The position numbers and the translations under genes are program-made. The notes below the pieces were generated by a model. That model worked only from the letters and a program-made list of their open reading frames with translations. It was not told the DNA's origin and did not search any database. A stretch of DNA of 61,899 nucleotides from Terriglobia bacterium (lineage in GTDB: Bacteria > Acidobacteriota > Terriglobia > Bryobacterales > Bryobacteraceae). The stretch covers positions 1 to 61,899 of the forward strand of contig JAIQFS010000030.1 in NCBI GenBank assembly GCA_020073145.1, written 5' to 3'. Shown here one piece after another: positions 42,866-51,548 of this stretch (its first letter is position 1; each line of letters starts with the position of its first letter).

Positions 42866-43180
42866 CACGAGGTGAGGCAGTAAAGCCTGTCGCCGCCTTC
42901 CGCGGCGGTGCGTTTTGCAGCCGATCAGAAATGCACGCCAGCGTTCATCCTGTAGATAGACGTGGCTTAGTGCGGACTTTAACCGAGAACGCCCACGAGC
43001 GGATCGAATCTAACGAAAGGAGGAAGAAGAACTATCGAAAGTCAGACATTGGCAATCAACGTGATCGGGTTTCCACGCGACTTTGCGCGGTACACTCGGG
43101 GCGAAGCGCAGGTGGAAAGAGGTTTTTGCGTTCCACACCTGGTCCGAGTGATGCAGGTCAGAACTCTATTGGAGGTGTTC
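42866..43180. other. 315-bp gap before the PA2779-like gene
   Basis: It holds a terminator (42891-42916), an AAAGGAGGAAG purine tract at about 43016-43026 with no start at a useful distance, and a TACACT (about 43091-43096) that could be the -10 box of the following operon. The frame of the next gene stays open upstream from 43049 (TTG), but the ATG at 43181 with GGAGG is a better start. No RNA gene is seen. Confidence 0.4.
42891..42916 (+). terminator. Rho-independent-like terminator
   Basis: CGCCGC (42891-42896), loop CTTCC, GCGGCG (42902-42907), followed by GTGCGTTTT. A 6-bp all-GC stem with a short T-run 26 bp after the stop of the DAC-like gene. Confidence 0.6.
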
Positions 43181-43582
43181 ATGTCAGTCCGGCTCTGGAT
43201 TCGAAACACGATTGCACTGATGTTGGCTGCGATGATCCCAGCGATGACGGCGTCCGCAGCAGAGAGCCATGTCGTGCCTTTGACGGAACTGCACCGGGAT
43301 GCAGCGGCTGCCACGCAAGCCAGGCAGGCGAATCTGGACAAGGCGGAAGCGTTTTTCTCCAGCGAGGCTGTGCGAAACGCGCTACGCGCCGCCAAGATTG
43401 ACGGCAGTCAGGTGACCAAGGCCCTGCCGCTGCTGGGCGATGACGAGCTGGCGAAATTAGCGTCCAAGGCCGACCAGGCGCAGGCCGATTTCGCCGCGGG
43501 TTCGCTGAGCAACCAGGAACTGACCTACATCGTGATCGCCCTGGCGACTGCGGTCATTATCCTGGTGATCGTCGCCCGGTGA
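43181..43582 (+). CDS. PA2779/DUF6627-family membrane protein
   Basis: 133 aa. ATG 43181 with GGAGG at 43171. Signal peptide (ALMLAAMIPAMTASAAES), a helical middle (RQANLDKAEAFFSSEAVRNA, then ALPLLGDDELAKLASKADQ) and one C-terminal membrane helix (LTYIVIALATAVIILVIVAR). This is the layout of Pseudomonas PA2779-like proteins (DUF6627), which occur beside PA2778-like C39 peptidases, as here. The role is unknown. GTGA overlap with the next gene. Confidence 0.75.
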   Translation: MSVRLWIRNTIALMLAAMIPAMTASAAESHVVPLTELHRDAAAATQARQANLDKAEAFFSSEAVRNALRAAKIDGSQVTKALPLLGDDELAKLASKADQAQADFAAGSLSNQELTYIVIALATAVIILVIVAR

Positions 43583-44106
43583 GACCCGGGGGCGGAATTC
43601 TGGCAATCCTCCTCGCGGCCGCGCTGGCGGCGCAAGGCCGGGGATGGTGGCTGGATGTTCCCTTTGTGCGGCAGGTGGAAGATGGCTGCGGGTCAGCGGC
43701 CCTCGCCATGACGATGCAATACTGGCTGCGGCATGGGGCTTTGGGAAACCTGGAAGATGCCGACGCGGTCCGGATTCAGCGCGCGCTGTATTCGGCGGAA
43801 GACAAGGGCATTCGGGCGAGCGCCATGCAGCGCTATCTCGAAGGCCATGGCTTTCGCGGTCTGGTTTTTCGCGCGGCGTGGTCCGATCTGGCGGAGCAAC
43901 TCCAGAAGGGAAGACCGCTCATTGTCAGTCTGAGGGAGGGTCGCTCCTTTCACTACGTCGTGGTCGCCGGCTGGAGCGAAATCACGATCGAAGTGAACGA
44001 TCCGGCCGACCGCAAGCTCCGCAAGATGGATCGCGCCGAGTTTGAGAAGAAGTGGAGGGCCGCCGAAAATTGGACGCTACTGGCCGTGCCGCGGGCGGTC
44101 TCCTGA
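43579..44106 (+). CDS. PA2778-like C39 cysteine peptidase, stand-alone
   Basis: 175 aa with an N-terminal signal segment (ILAILLAAALAAQGRG). The C39-like domain WLDVPFVRQVEDGCGSAALA carries the catalytic Cys. His is in SFHYVVVAGW and Asp in VNDPADRKL. Unlike exporter C39 domains it is exported and not joined to an ABC transporter. It overlaps both neighbours (GTGA upstream, 55 nt with the TPR gene). A periplasmic processing or scaffolding role is inferred. Confidence 0.8.
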   Translation: MRPGGGILAILLAAALAAQGRGWWLDVPFVRQVEDGCGSAALAMTMQYWLRHGALGNLEDADAVRIQRALYSAEDKGIRASAMQRYLEGHGFRGLVFRAAWSDLAEQLQKGRPLIVSLREGRSFHYVVVAGWSEITIEVNDPADRKLRKMDRAEFEKKWRAAENWTLLAVPRAVS

Positions 44107-45593
44107 TCCTGGCGCTGTGCGCCCCGGCATCGGTCGCGGACGACATCGACCGGGGAATGGAGTTGGCGCGCGCGGGGCGGTTGGCCGAAGCGCGTGCCGT
44201 ATTCCTGCACGGAGAGAGCGTGGCGCCGCGCGACAAGCGCTACCCGCTCGAACTGGCGGGCCTGGAGTACCGGCTAAAGAATCTGGCGGCGGCAAAGCGC
44301 AACTTGGAGCGCGCTCTGGCGCTCGACCCGGCGGATGCGTACGGCAACGATTTTCTAGGGACTGTCTACTACCTTCAGGGGAACCTGGAGGGCGCGCTTC
44401 GGTACTGGAATCGGGTCGGTAAACCGAGAATTGACGACGTGACCGTCAGGCCGGAGCCGGCGCTCAACCCGGTGCTGCTGGATTCGGCCCTGGCTTTTTC
44501 GCCGGGCAGTGTGCTGACGCTCGACGGTTTTCGCACCACCGAAGCGCGCCTCGATTCGTTGGATGCCTTCCCCGCGTACCGCGTGGAATTGTCGGCCCGG
44601 CCGGACGAGCGATTCGATGCCTCGCTCCATTGGCTCCAAGCTCCGGCCTGGATGGAAGCGGTTTCGATGCTGCGGGGACTGGCCTATCAGACCGTGGAGC
44701 CGGAATTTCGCGACATCAGCGGCTCGGGCGTGAATTGGAGCGGCATGCTGCGCTGGGATGCGCAAAAGAGACGAGCGGCGATTTCCGTGGCCGGACCCCT
44801 GCACCACAACGCCCGCTGGCGATATGACTGGTACGCGGAGGCGCGCAGCGAGACCTGGAACGCGGGCGCGGGAGACTTTCGATTGAAACGGGTCGCGACG
44901 GGGGCGGAGCTGGAGGCTATTCCGAACGGCAGGATTTCCTGGCGGACGGGGATCGAGGTGTCCTCGCGAGGTTTCCTGAACTTACCGGTGTATCCCGGCG
45001 GCACGGCACTGCAGTACCGGGTCGGGATGACGAACGAACTCCTGCGGATCCCGGAAAGGAGATTCACGCTGAATTCCGGTTCGACCTGGGACGTGGGACG
45101 CATGATCTCTGGGTCCCAAGACCTGTTTTCGCACGCACAGGCGTGGCTGGCAGCGCGCTGGCTGCCACGGGCGAGTGGCGAGGATTACGCCATGAACGGG
45201 CGGATCAGCGCCGGCGCCACCTTTGGCTCAGCGCCCTTCGACGAGTGGTTCATGCTGGGAGTCGAGCGCGACAATGACCTCTGGCTGCGCGGGCATGCCG
45301 GCACCATCGATGGAAAGAAGGGCAGCGCGCCCATCGGCCGGAATTATTTCCTGGCGAACTTGGATTTCCACAAGGAGTTGTACCAGCGCACGCTGTTCAC
45401 TGTCGAGGCCGGCCCGTTTCTGGATACCGGCAAAACGAAAGACGTCTTTGGGCGCACCGCTCTGCAGGGCTGGCTGGTCGATTCCGGCCTTACTTCCTCG
45501 GTCCGGATAGCCGGCGTCGTGCGGATCAGTGTCTTGTATGGGCGGGACTTGCGGGGAGGCGGCCGAGTGCTCTATGCCACGGTAGGCAAATAG
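44052..45593 (+). CDS. TPR protein with predicted outer-membrane beta-barrel end
   Basis: 513 aa from GTG 44052 (a TTG at 44070 is also possible). Signal-like LLILALCAPASVAD, then TPR repeats (MELARAGRLAEARAVFLHGE, LKNLAAAKRNLERALALDPA). From about residue 150 to the end there are alternating strands (VELSARPDERFDASLHWLQA, LEAIPNGRISWRTGIEVSS), and the last part, VRISVLYGRDLRGGGRVLYA, resembles the final strands of Omp85-like surface proteins. It is the third member of the PA2779/PA2778 cluster and may be the outer-membrane part. No barrel family is claimed. Confidence 0.6.
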   Translation: MEGRRKLDATGRAAGGLLILALCAPASVADDIDRGMELARAGRLAEARAVFLHGESVAPRDKRYPLELAGLEYRLKNLAAAKRNLERALALDPADAYGNDFLGTVYYLQGNLEGALRYWNRVGKPRIDDVTVRPEPALNPVLLDSALAFSPGSVLTLDGFRTTEARLDSLDAFPAYRVELSARPDERFDASLHWLQAPAWMEAVSMLRGLAYQTVEPEFRDISGSGVNWSGMLRWDAQKRRAAISVAGPLHHNARWRYDWYAEARSETWNAGAGDFRLKRVATGAELEAIPNGRISWRTGIEVSSRGFLNLPVYPGGTALQYRVGMTNELLRIPERRFTLNSGSTWDVGRMISGSQDLFSHAQAWLAARWLPRASGEDYAMNGRISAGATFGSAPFDEWFMLGVERDNDLWLRGHAGTIDGKKGSAPIGRNYFLANLDFHKELYQRTLFTVEAGPFLDTGKTKDVFGRTALQGWLVDSGLTSSVRIAGVVRISVLYGRDLRGGGRVLYATVGK

Positions 45594-45641
45594 GTTGAAG
45601 ATTCTGGCCGCCGTGCCGCCTGTGCTACCGTCGGAATAGCT

Positions 45642-47357
45642 ATGGTCAAGTTTCTGATCGGCCTCGTGACGGGCGTCCTGCTCGTCTTCCTTACAATCGG
45701 CCTGCTGTTTTTCGCGGCGCTTCGGTTTCGCGAACGGCCGCCGGAGGTCGCTGACCACTCGGTGCTGGTGCTGCGGCTGGCGGGCGACGTGCCCGAGAAA
45801 GCTCCCTTGGAGATTCCGTTTCTGAACGACGGCGGCGTGCTCACGGTGACCGACGTGTGGAAGGCGCTTCGGACCGCAGCCGTGGATTCCCGCATCGACG
45901 CGGTGGTGCTGGAGCCGGACGGGCTGTCCGCGGGATGGGGCAAGGTCGAGGAGTTCCGCGCGGATATCGCTCAGTTTCGAAAATCGGGGAAGCCGGTCTA
46001 TGCCTACCTGCGCTCGCCGCAAGGGCGCGACTATTTCGCGGTGAGTGGCGCCGACCGCATCTACCTGGGTCCCGCGGACCAGTTCTATCTGAAGGGTATG
46101 CGCGCGGAGCTGATGTATTTCAAAAAGACGCTGGACAAGCTGGGAGTGACCGTGGACGTGGAGCACGCCGGCAAATACAAGGACTACGGCGACCAGTTTA
46201 CCCGGTCCGACATGAGCCCGGAGACCAAGGAAGTCATGACCGCGCTGGTCGACGATCTCTATGGAAGTCTGGTAGCGGGCATCGCGGAGGGACGCCACAA
46301 AACGCCTGAACAGGTGCGGGCCGCGATCGACGAGGGTCCGTTCCAGGCCACGCAAGCTCAGAAGGCCGGGTTTGTGGATGAGCTGCGTTTTGAAGATCAG
46401 ATGTGGAACGATCTCAAGAACCGGCTGAATGTGCGGGAAATCAAAAAGGTCCGGGCCGCGACCTACGTCAAGAATCCGGAACCGGCGGAGTTGCGCGGGC
46501 GCCGGCGGGTGGCGTTGGTGGTGGGCGAAGGAGACATTGTCGGCGGCGATCCCGACAACCCGGCGGCGGATGAAGCCAGCCTTACCGCGTCTTCCTTCGA
46601 CCGGCTCCTGGATCAGGTGGCGAACGATTCCAGCATTCAGGCAGTGGTGGTGCGCATCGATTCGCCCGGCGGCGAGGTCACGGCCTCCGACGAGATGTGG
46701 CGGCAGATGAACCTGCTGAGCAAAAAAAAGCCGATGGTGATTTCGATGTCGGATGTGGCGGCGTCGGGCGGCTATTACATGGCGATGACCGGCGACCCGA
46801 TCGTGGCCTATCCGGGGACGGAGACCGGTTCCATCGGGGTGGTGTTCGGCAAGCCCAATCTGCACGGCTTGTACGACAAGCTGGGCATCACCAAAGATGC
46901 CGTCCAGCGCGGCAAGTATGCGGGCATCGATTCCGATTATTCTTCCTTGACGGCCGACGAGAGGGAGAAATTGCGGGCGGGCATCGATGACAGCTACAAG
47001 GACTTCGTCACCAAGGTGGCCAACTCCCGACGCCGCAAGTTCGATGAGGTCGAACCGCTCTCCCAGGGCCGCGTGTGGTTGGGTTCGCAGGCCAAGGTTC
47101 GCGGGCTGGTGGACGAACTCGGCGGGCTGGATACGGCCATTGACCTGGTGAAGAAGCGGGCCAATATTCCGGCGAGCGAAAAGGTGAACCTGGTGATGTA
47201 TCCGGGCCGCCGCAGCCTGTTCGACCTGCTGTTCCGGCGGTCGCAGCCCGATGTGCTCGAGTCCAAGCTGGCGGAGGCCTTTCACGGCATGCCGTTCCAC
47301 GCGTGGATGAAGGGCGGATTTCTGCGGATGATGCCCTACTGGATTGTGATCCGCTGA
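45642..47357 (+). CDS. sppA: Signal peptide peptidase SppA (long form)
   Basis: 571 aa. N-terminal membrane anchor (FLIGLVTGVLLVFLTIGLLF) and two ClpP-fold halves. The first has the Lys-containing EHAGKYKDYGDQFTRSDMSP. The second has VVVRIDSPGGEVTASDEMW and the Ser in SDVAASGGYYMAMTGD. Ser/Lys dyad protease that degrades cleaved signal peptides in the inner membrane. Length matches the ~67-kDa tandem form rather than the short Bacillus form. Confidence 0.93.
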   Translation: MVKFLIGLVTGVLLVFLTIGLLFFAALRFRERPPEVADHSVLVLRLAGDVPEKAPLEIPFLNDGGVLTVTDVWKALRTAAVDSRIDAVVLEPDGLSAGWGKVEEFRADIAQFRKSGKPVYAYLRSPQGRDYFAVSGADRIYLGPADQFYLKGMRAELMYFKKTLDKLGVTVDVEHAGKYKDYGDQFTRSDMSPETKEVMTALVDDLYGSLVAGIAEGRHKTPEQVRAAIDEGPFQATQAQKAGFVDELRFEDQMWNDLKNRLNVREIKKVRAATYVKNPEPAELRGRRRVALVVGEGDIVGGDPDNPAADEASLTASSFDRLLDQVANDSSIQAVVVRIDSPGGEVTASDEMWRQMNLLSKKKPMVISMSDVAASGGYYMAMTGDPIVAYPGTETGSIGVVFGKPNLHGLYDKLGITKDAVQRGKYAGIDSDYSSLTADEREKLRAGIDDSYKDFVTKVANSRRRKFDEVEPLSQGRVWLGSQAKVRGLVDELGGLDTAIDLVKKRANIPASEKVNLVMYPGRRSLFDLLFRRSQPDVLESKLAEAFHGMPFHAWMKGGFLRMMPYWIVIR

Positions 47358-47385
47358 AACGGTCAGCGCCCGGCGTCCTGACCGC

Positions 47386-47679
47386 ATGAAGCAACCGTCT
47401 CAGCAGACCCATCTCAAACGGGAATTGAAGCTGCCGGATCTGGTGCTGATGCAGGTCCTGCTGATTCTGGGGATTTCCTGGATCGGGTATGCGGCCAAGC
47501 AGGGATCGACCCACGTCATGCTGTGGCTCGCGGCCATTCTGGGGTTTTACGCGCCGCTGGCTGCGGTCGTGATTTTTCTGAGCCGCGCGCTGCCGATCGA
47601 AGGCGGCCTCTACCAGTGGATCAAGGAAGGATGGCGGTTGGCCCGGGTTTCGGCGAGTCCGGCGGCCCGGTCTTTCTAG
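47386..47679 (+). pseudogene. N-terminal fragment of an APC-family permease
   Basis: 97 aa. MKQPSQQTHLKRELKLPDLV and VLLILGISWIGYAAKQGSTH are the first membrane segments of an amino acid-polyamine-organocation permease, and FLSRALPIEGGLYQWIKEG is its TM3-entry motif. Then WRLARVSASPAARSF and a stop: the remaining ~10 helices are absent. No continuation is seen in other frames up to 47850. This is a 5' remnant left by deletion. Confidence 0.7.
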
Positions 47680-47852
47680 GTACCGGCTGTGCATTTTTTG
47701 CTTGCGGGCTCCCCTGCCGATAAGCCATAGTGGGAGTGGCGCTCCATCCAAAGCCGTGTAGAACCTATCGAAGGACCTAAGTCGGAAGCTTTACCCCGCT
47801 AGGCACACGAGCTCTGTCGTCGCGCCGGGTTGCTTTCGCCGGGTTGCTTTCG

Positions 47853-49097
47853 ATGATGGACCACTTCGTATTTCTGACGGAATTGGCGTCGATGCCCGTC
47901 TTCGACGTGCGGGGCCGTCGTTTGGGCCGCGTCAAAGACGCCGCTCTGGTTCCGCTGGTCCATTCCTCCCGCATCGATCGCTACCTGGTGAGCGGGGGTG
48001 ACGCCTGGCTGACGGTTCGCTACGATCAGGTCCGGTCCATCAGTCTGGACGAGGGCATTTTCCTCAGCGATGAGCATTTGACCCCCTACCACGACGACGA
48101 ATACATGCTGCGTCTGGGGCGGGACCTGCTGGACCAGCAAATTATCGACGTAACCGGGCGAAAGGTGGTGCGGGTCACCGATTTAACGCTCGAACTGCGC
48201 CATGAGGAGACGCGCGACACGCTGGCTGTGGTGGATGTGGACATCGGGATTCGCAGCATCCTCCGCCGCCTCTTTCAGGGCGTGGTGCCGCCGCGCTGGA
48301 TCCGCCGGATGCAGGCGCCCATTCCGCCCAACTCCATTCGCTGGGAGTTCTGTAACGTGGTGGAGCCCGATCCGCAGCGGCGTTTGCGGCTCAACATCTC
48401 CTACCAAAAGCTGGAATCGATCCACCCGGCCGATCTGGCGGACATCGTAGAAGACCTGGCTCCGGCCGAGCGCGAAGCCATCTTCGAGACGATTGACAGC
48501 GAAGTGGCCGCTGACACTCTGTCCGAGGTCGATCCCAAGATGCAGGCCAGCATTCTGGAATCCCTGGAGCCGGAAATCGCCGCCGACATCGTGGAAGAGA
48601 TGGCGCCGGACGAGGCGGCGGACGCCCTTTCCGAACTCGAAGCCGAGACCTCCGAGGACATCCTGGACGAGATGGATTCGGAACCCAAGACCGAAGTGCA
48701 GGAATTGCTGGAATTCGAAGAGGACACTGCCGGCGGTCTGATGAATACCGAGTACGTGGCCCTGCACGACAGCGCATCGTTAGCCGATGCCATGGAGGCG
48801 CTCAAGGGCAACGAGGAGCTCCTGGAGAACCTGAATGTCGTCTTCCTGGTCGACGAGGGGGGGCGGCTGTCGGCGGCCATTCCACTGGCCCGGCTCTTTA
48901 TCTCCCCGGCCGCCGCGCGCCTGAAGGACCTGGCGGCCGAGACTCTGCTCCAAGTGACCGTGGAGGAGCACCAAGACCGCGTTCTGGAGTTGTTCGACAA
49001 GTACAACCTGCTGACCCTGCCGGTAGTGGACGAAAACGGCCAGCTTGCCGGCGTGATCACGGCCGACGACGTGATCTCCGTGCTGAGACAAAAGTGA
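47853..49097 (+). CDS. PRC-barrel / MgtE_N / CBS regulatory protein
   Basis: 414 aa, soluble. N-terminal PRC-barrel-like part (LASMPVFDVRGRRLGRVKDA). MgtE N-domain superhelix at about 200-275 with its Asp/Glu-rich repeats (ESIHPADLADIVEDLAPAER, EIAADIVEEMAPDEAADALS). Tandem CBS pair (DTAGGLMNTEYVALHDSASL and LFDKYNLLTLPVVDENGQLA). It is an MgtE magnesium-sensor module without the MgtE channel, followed 3 bp later by an Nramp-type transporter. It probably senses Mg2+ and gates that transporter. ATG 47853 is preferred to the TTG at 47844; ATG 47856 is also possible. Confidence 0.85.
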   Translation: MMDHFVFLTELASMPVFDVRGRRLGRVKDAALVPLVHSSRIDRYLVSGGDAWLTVRYDQVRSISLDEGIFLSDEHLTPYHDDEYMLRLGRDLLDQQIIDVTGRKVVRVTDLTLELRHEETRDTLAVVDVDIGIRSILRRLFQGVVPPRWIRRMQAPIPPNSIRWEFCNVVEPDPQRRLRLNISYQKLESIHPADLADIVEDLAPAEREAIFETIDSEVAADTLSEVDPKMQASILESLEPEIAADIVEEMAPDEAADALSELEAETSEDILDEMDSEPKTEVQELLEFEEDTAGGLMNTEYVALHDSASLADAMEALKGNEELLENLNVVFLVDEGGRLSAAIPLARLFISPAAARLKDLAAETLLQVTVEEHQDRVLELFDKYNLLTLPVVDENGQLAGVITADDVISVLRQK

Positions 49098-49100
49098 CGA

Positions 49101-50348
49101 ATGCCGAAAATCCTGAGCCGGTTCCGCTACCACATCGCGGTATTCTTCGCCGTCATCGGCCCGGGCTTCATCACCGCCAACGTCGATAACGATTCGGGCG
49201 GCATCTTCACCTACTCGGCCGCCGGCGCACGCTACGGATACCTGCCGCTGTGGACCCTGCTGCCGATCACCCTGGTGCTGATCATCACGCAGGAAATGTG
49301 CTCCCGCATGGGCGCGGTGACCGGCAAGGGGCTGTCCGATCTCATCCGGGAAGAGTTCGGCCTGCGGATCACCTTCCTCATCATGACGCTGCTGGTGCTG
49401 GCCAACATGACCAACGTCATGGCGGAGTTCGCCGGTGTGGCCAGTTCGCTCGAATTGTTCCAAGTCAGCCGGTACATCTCCGTACCGCTGGCGGCGGTGG
49501 CGGTCTGGTTCCTGGTAGTCAAGGGCAACTACAAGAGCGTCGAGAAGATCTTCCTGGTGGGATGCGTTCTCTATATCACCTACGTCATTTCGGGAATCCT
49601 GGTGAAACCTGATTGGAAGACGGCGGCCATCTACAGCGTCAAGCCGGTGCTGATGCTGGAACCCGGATACATCTTCATGTTGATCGGTATGGTGGGAACT
49701 ACCATTGCGCCCTGGATGCAATTCTATCTGCAGTCGGCCGTAGTGGAAAAGGGGGTCTCGGCGAAGGAATACGCGGCGTCGCGCGTGGAGGTGATTGTCG
49801 GCTGCATCATGACCGATGTGGTGGCCTTCTTCATCATCGTGGCGTGCGCCGGAGCGATTTATAGCGTCGCTCCGACCGATATTCAGGACGCGGCCCAGGC
49901 CGCGATGGCGTTGAAGCCGTTCGGCAAGTATGCGTTCCTCCTTTTCAGCGCGGGCCTGTTCAATGCCTCGATTTTTGCGGCTTGCATCCTGCCGCTCTCC
50001 ACCGCCTACACGGTGTGCGAAGGGCTGGGATTCGAGTCGGGCGTGAACCGGCGCATCAGCGAAGCGCCGATCTTCTACACGCTGTACACGCTGCTGATCG
50101 TGGTGGGAGCCGGGGTGGTCCTGATTCCCCGGTTCCCCCTGGTCCGCATGATCTTGCTCTCTCAAGTGCTCAACGGGATGCTGCTGCCGTTCGTGCTGAT
50201 CTTCATGATCAAGTTGATCAATAAGCACGATCTCATGCACGAATGGGTCAACCCGCGCTGGTTCAACCTGATCTCCTGGCTGACGGTGGTGATCATGATC
50301 GGCCTCACCCTAGCTCTGTTGGGCATCACGCTGCGCGGACTACAATAG
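49101..50348 (+). CDS. Nramp-related divalent metal transporter, probably for Mg2+
   Basis: 415 aa with about 11 membrane helices. The TM1 metal motif, DPGN in Mn/Fe transporters, reads DNDS here (GFITANVDNDSGGIFTY). In TM6 the usual MPH segment is replaced (GTTIAPWMQFYLQS), so the soft-metal-selecting Met is missing. Both changes recall Nramp-related magnesium transporters. The adjacent MgtE_N/CBS gene, whose usual partner is an Mg2+ channel, agrees. Start 3 bp after the partner gene, so coupled translation is likely. Substrate is inferred from motif and neighbour. Confidence 0.85.
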   Translation: MPKILSRFRYHIAVFFAVIGPGFITANVDNDSGGIFTYSAAGARYGYLPLWTLLPITLVLIITQEMCSRMGAVTGKGLSDLIREEFGLRITFLIMTLLVLANMTNVMAEFAGVASSLELFQVSRYISVPLAAVAVWFLVVKGNYKSVEKIFLVGCVLYITYVISGILVKPDWKTAAIYSVKPVLMLEPGYIFMLIGMVGTTIAPWMQFYLQSAVVEKGVSAKEYAASRVEVIVGCIMTDVVAFFIIVACAGAIYSVAPTDIQDAAQAAMALKPFGKYAFLLFSAGLFNASIFAACILPLSTAYTVCEGLGFESGVNRRISEAPIFYTLYTLLIVVGAGVVLIPRFPLVRMILLSQVLNGMLLPFVLIFMIKLINKHDLMHEWVNPRWFNLISWLTVVIMIGLTLALLGITLRGLQ

Positions 50349-50385
50349 GCTGGCGCTCCCGGTTTCGGGTTTACCATGAGATGGG

Positions 50386-50895
50386 ATGGATCGCGGTTTG
50401 ATAGGGACGATTGCGCGAGCCGCGATGGCCTGCGCGGCGGCCGTCGCCTGGGCTCAGCCGGCACCTCCGCCGGCATCTCCAGCGACGGCACCGCAGGCGG
50501 CGAAGGCCTCTGCACCGGTGAAAAAGAAGCCCCCCAAGGATCCGGCTCCCGTCCCGAAATTCGAGAGCCGTTTGGCGGCCAACCCGACGCTCTTGTCCCG
50601 AGTGCAGGTTTTACTGCCCAACGGCATCACCTTGGAAGCGGCCACCAAGGGCTTCAAGAATGAGAGACTGTTCATCGCCACGCTCCACGCCGCGCGCAAT
50701 CTGGAAATCCCCTTCGCCCAGTTGAAGGCAGAAGTGACCGGTAGCGCCCCGAGCTCCCTCGGCCAAGGAATCCGGAACTTTCACCCGGAGCTCGATCTGG
50801 AAGCCATCGAGAATGCGGCCAAAATGGCCGAACAGCAGGCCAAAGCCGACCTGAAGGAAACCCGGGAGCCTCGCCCTAAACCGGGGAGCCGCTAG
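50386..50895 (+). CDS. Exported Pro/Ala-rich hypothetical protein
   Basis: 169 aa. Signal-like AARAAMACAAAVAWAQPAP, a Pro/Ala/Lys linker (residues 24-55), then a globular helical part with ANPTLLSRVQVLLPNGITLE and AAARNLEIPFAQLKAEV-like helices (actual HAARNLEIPFAQLKAEVTG) and a Lys/Glu/Arg tail. Similar small exported proteins occur in other acidobacteria, but no function is known to me. Confidence 0.6.
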   Translation: MDRGLIGTIARAAMACAAAVAWAQPAPPPASPATAPQAAKASAPVKKKPPKDPAPVPKFESRLAANPTLLSRVQVLLPNGITLEAATKGFKNERLFIATLHAARNLEIPFAQLKAEVTGSAPSSLGQGIRNFHPELDLEAIENAAKMAEQQAKADLKETREPRPKPGSR

Positions 50896-50927
50896 CGGGC
50901 TGTCCGGCGCGCCCAACTTTTCCGCCC

Positions 50928-51548
50928 TTGCGTGTAAACCTAACGCGGCCGAAATCGGTCTACACCTACGGATGGAAAGAGGCCTCTCACCCGGACTGGC
51001 GCCGCGCCGGAAGTCGCTGCGCCGATCCGTTGGATGACTTCGATACGCTGGTCCGCCTGCATTGGCCGCGCGTCTTTCGGTTCATCCTGGCATCCCTGCG
51101 GGATCGGGAGACTGCCGAGAACCTGACGCAAGACTGCTTTGTGAATGCCTACCAGGCTCGCCATCAGTTTCGGGGCGCGTCCAGTATCGGAACCTGGTTT
51201 ATGCAAATTGCAGCCAACCTGATTCGGGATCACGAGTCGAGCAGCCGGTTGAAGTTCTGGAGGCGCCTGCTGCACCCCGCGGTCGATGTTGCCGACCTTC
51301 GGGAATCCGTTCCCGACCGGCAGCAGTCTCCCGAGGCCTTGGCTTCAGCTCGAGAGCAGGTCACGGCCATCTGGGGCGCCGCGGCGCGGCTGCCGGCCCG
51401 TCAGCGCACCGTGTTCCTGCTTCGGTTTGTGGAAGATATGGACCTGCTGGAAATTGCCGAGGTGACCGGGATGAAAGAAGGAACCGTGAAAACCCATCTT
51501 TTCCGCGCGCTCCAGTCGCTGCGCGCCAGACTGGAGGAAGCCCAATGA
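50928..51548 (+). CDS. ECF-type RNA polymerase sigma factor
   Basis: 206 aa. Region 2: DTLVRLHWPRVFRFILASLR, AENLTQDCFVNAYQ and SIGTWFMQIAANLIRDHESS. Region 4: ARLPARQRTVFLLRFVEDMD and IAEVTGMKEGTVKTHLFRAL. Start uncertain: TTG 50928 gives ~30 extra N-terminal residues, and a TTG at the LDDFDTL position is also possible. ATGA overlap with a ZAS/TonB-type gene that probably encodes its anti-sigma partner. Confidence 0.88.
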   Translation: MRVNLTRPKSVYTYGWKEASHPDWRRAGSRCADPLDDFDTLVRLHWPRVFRFILASLRDRETAENLTQDCFVNAYQARHQFRGASSIGTWFMQIAANLIRDHESSSRLKFWRRLLHPAVDVADLRESVPDRQQSPEALASAREQVTAIWGAAARLPARQRTVFLLRFVEDMDLLEIAEVTGMKEGTVKTHLFRALQSLRARLEEAQ

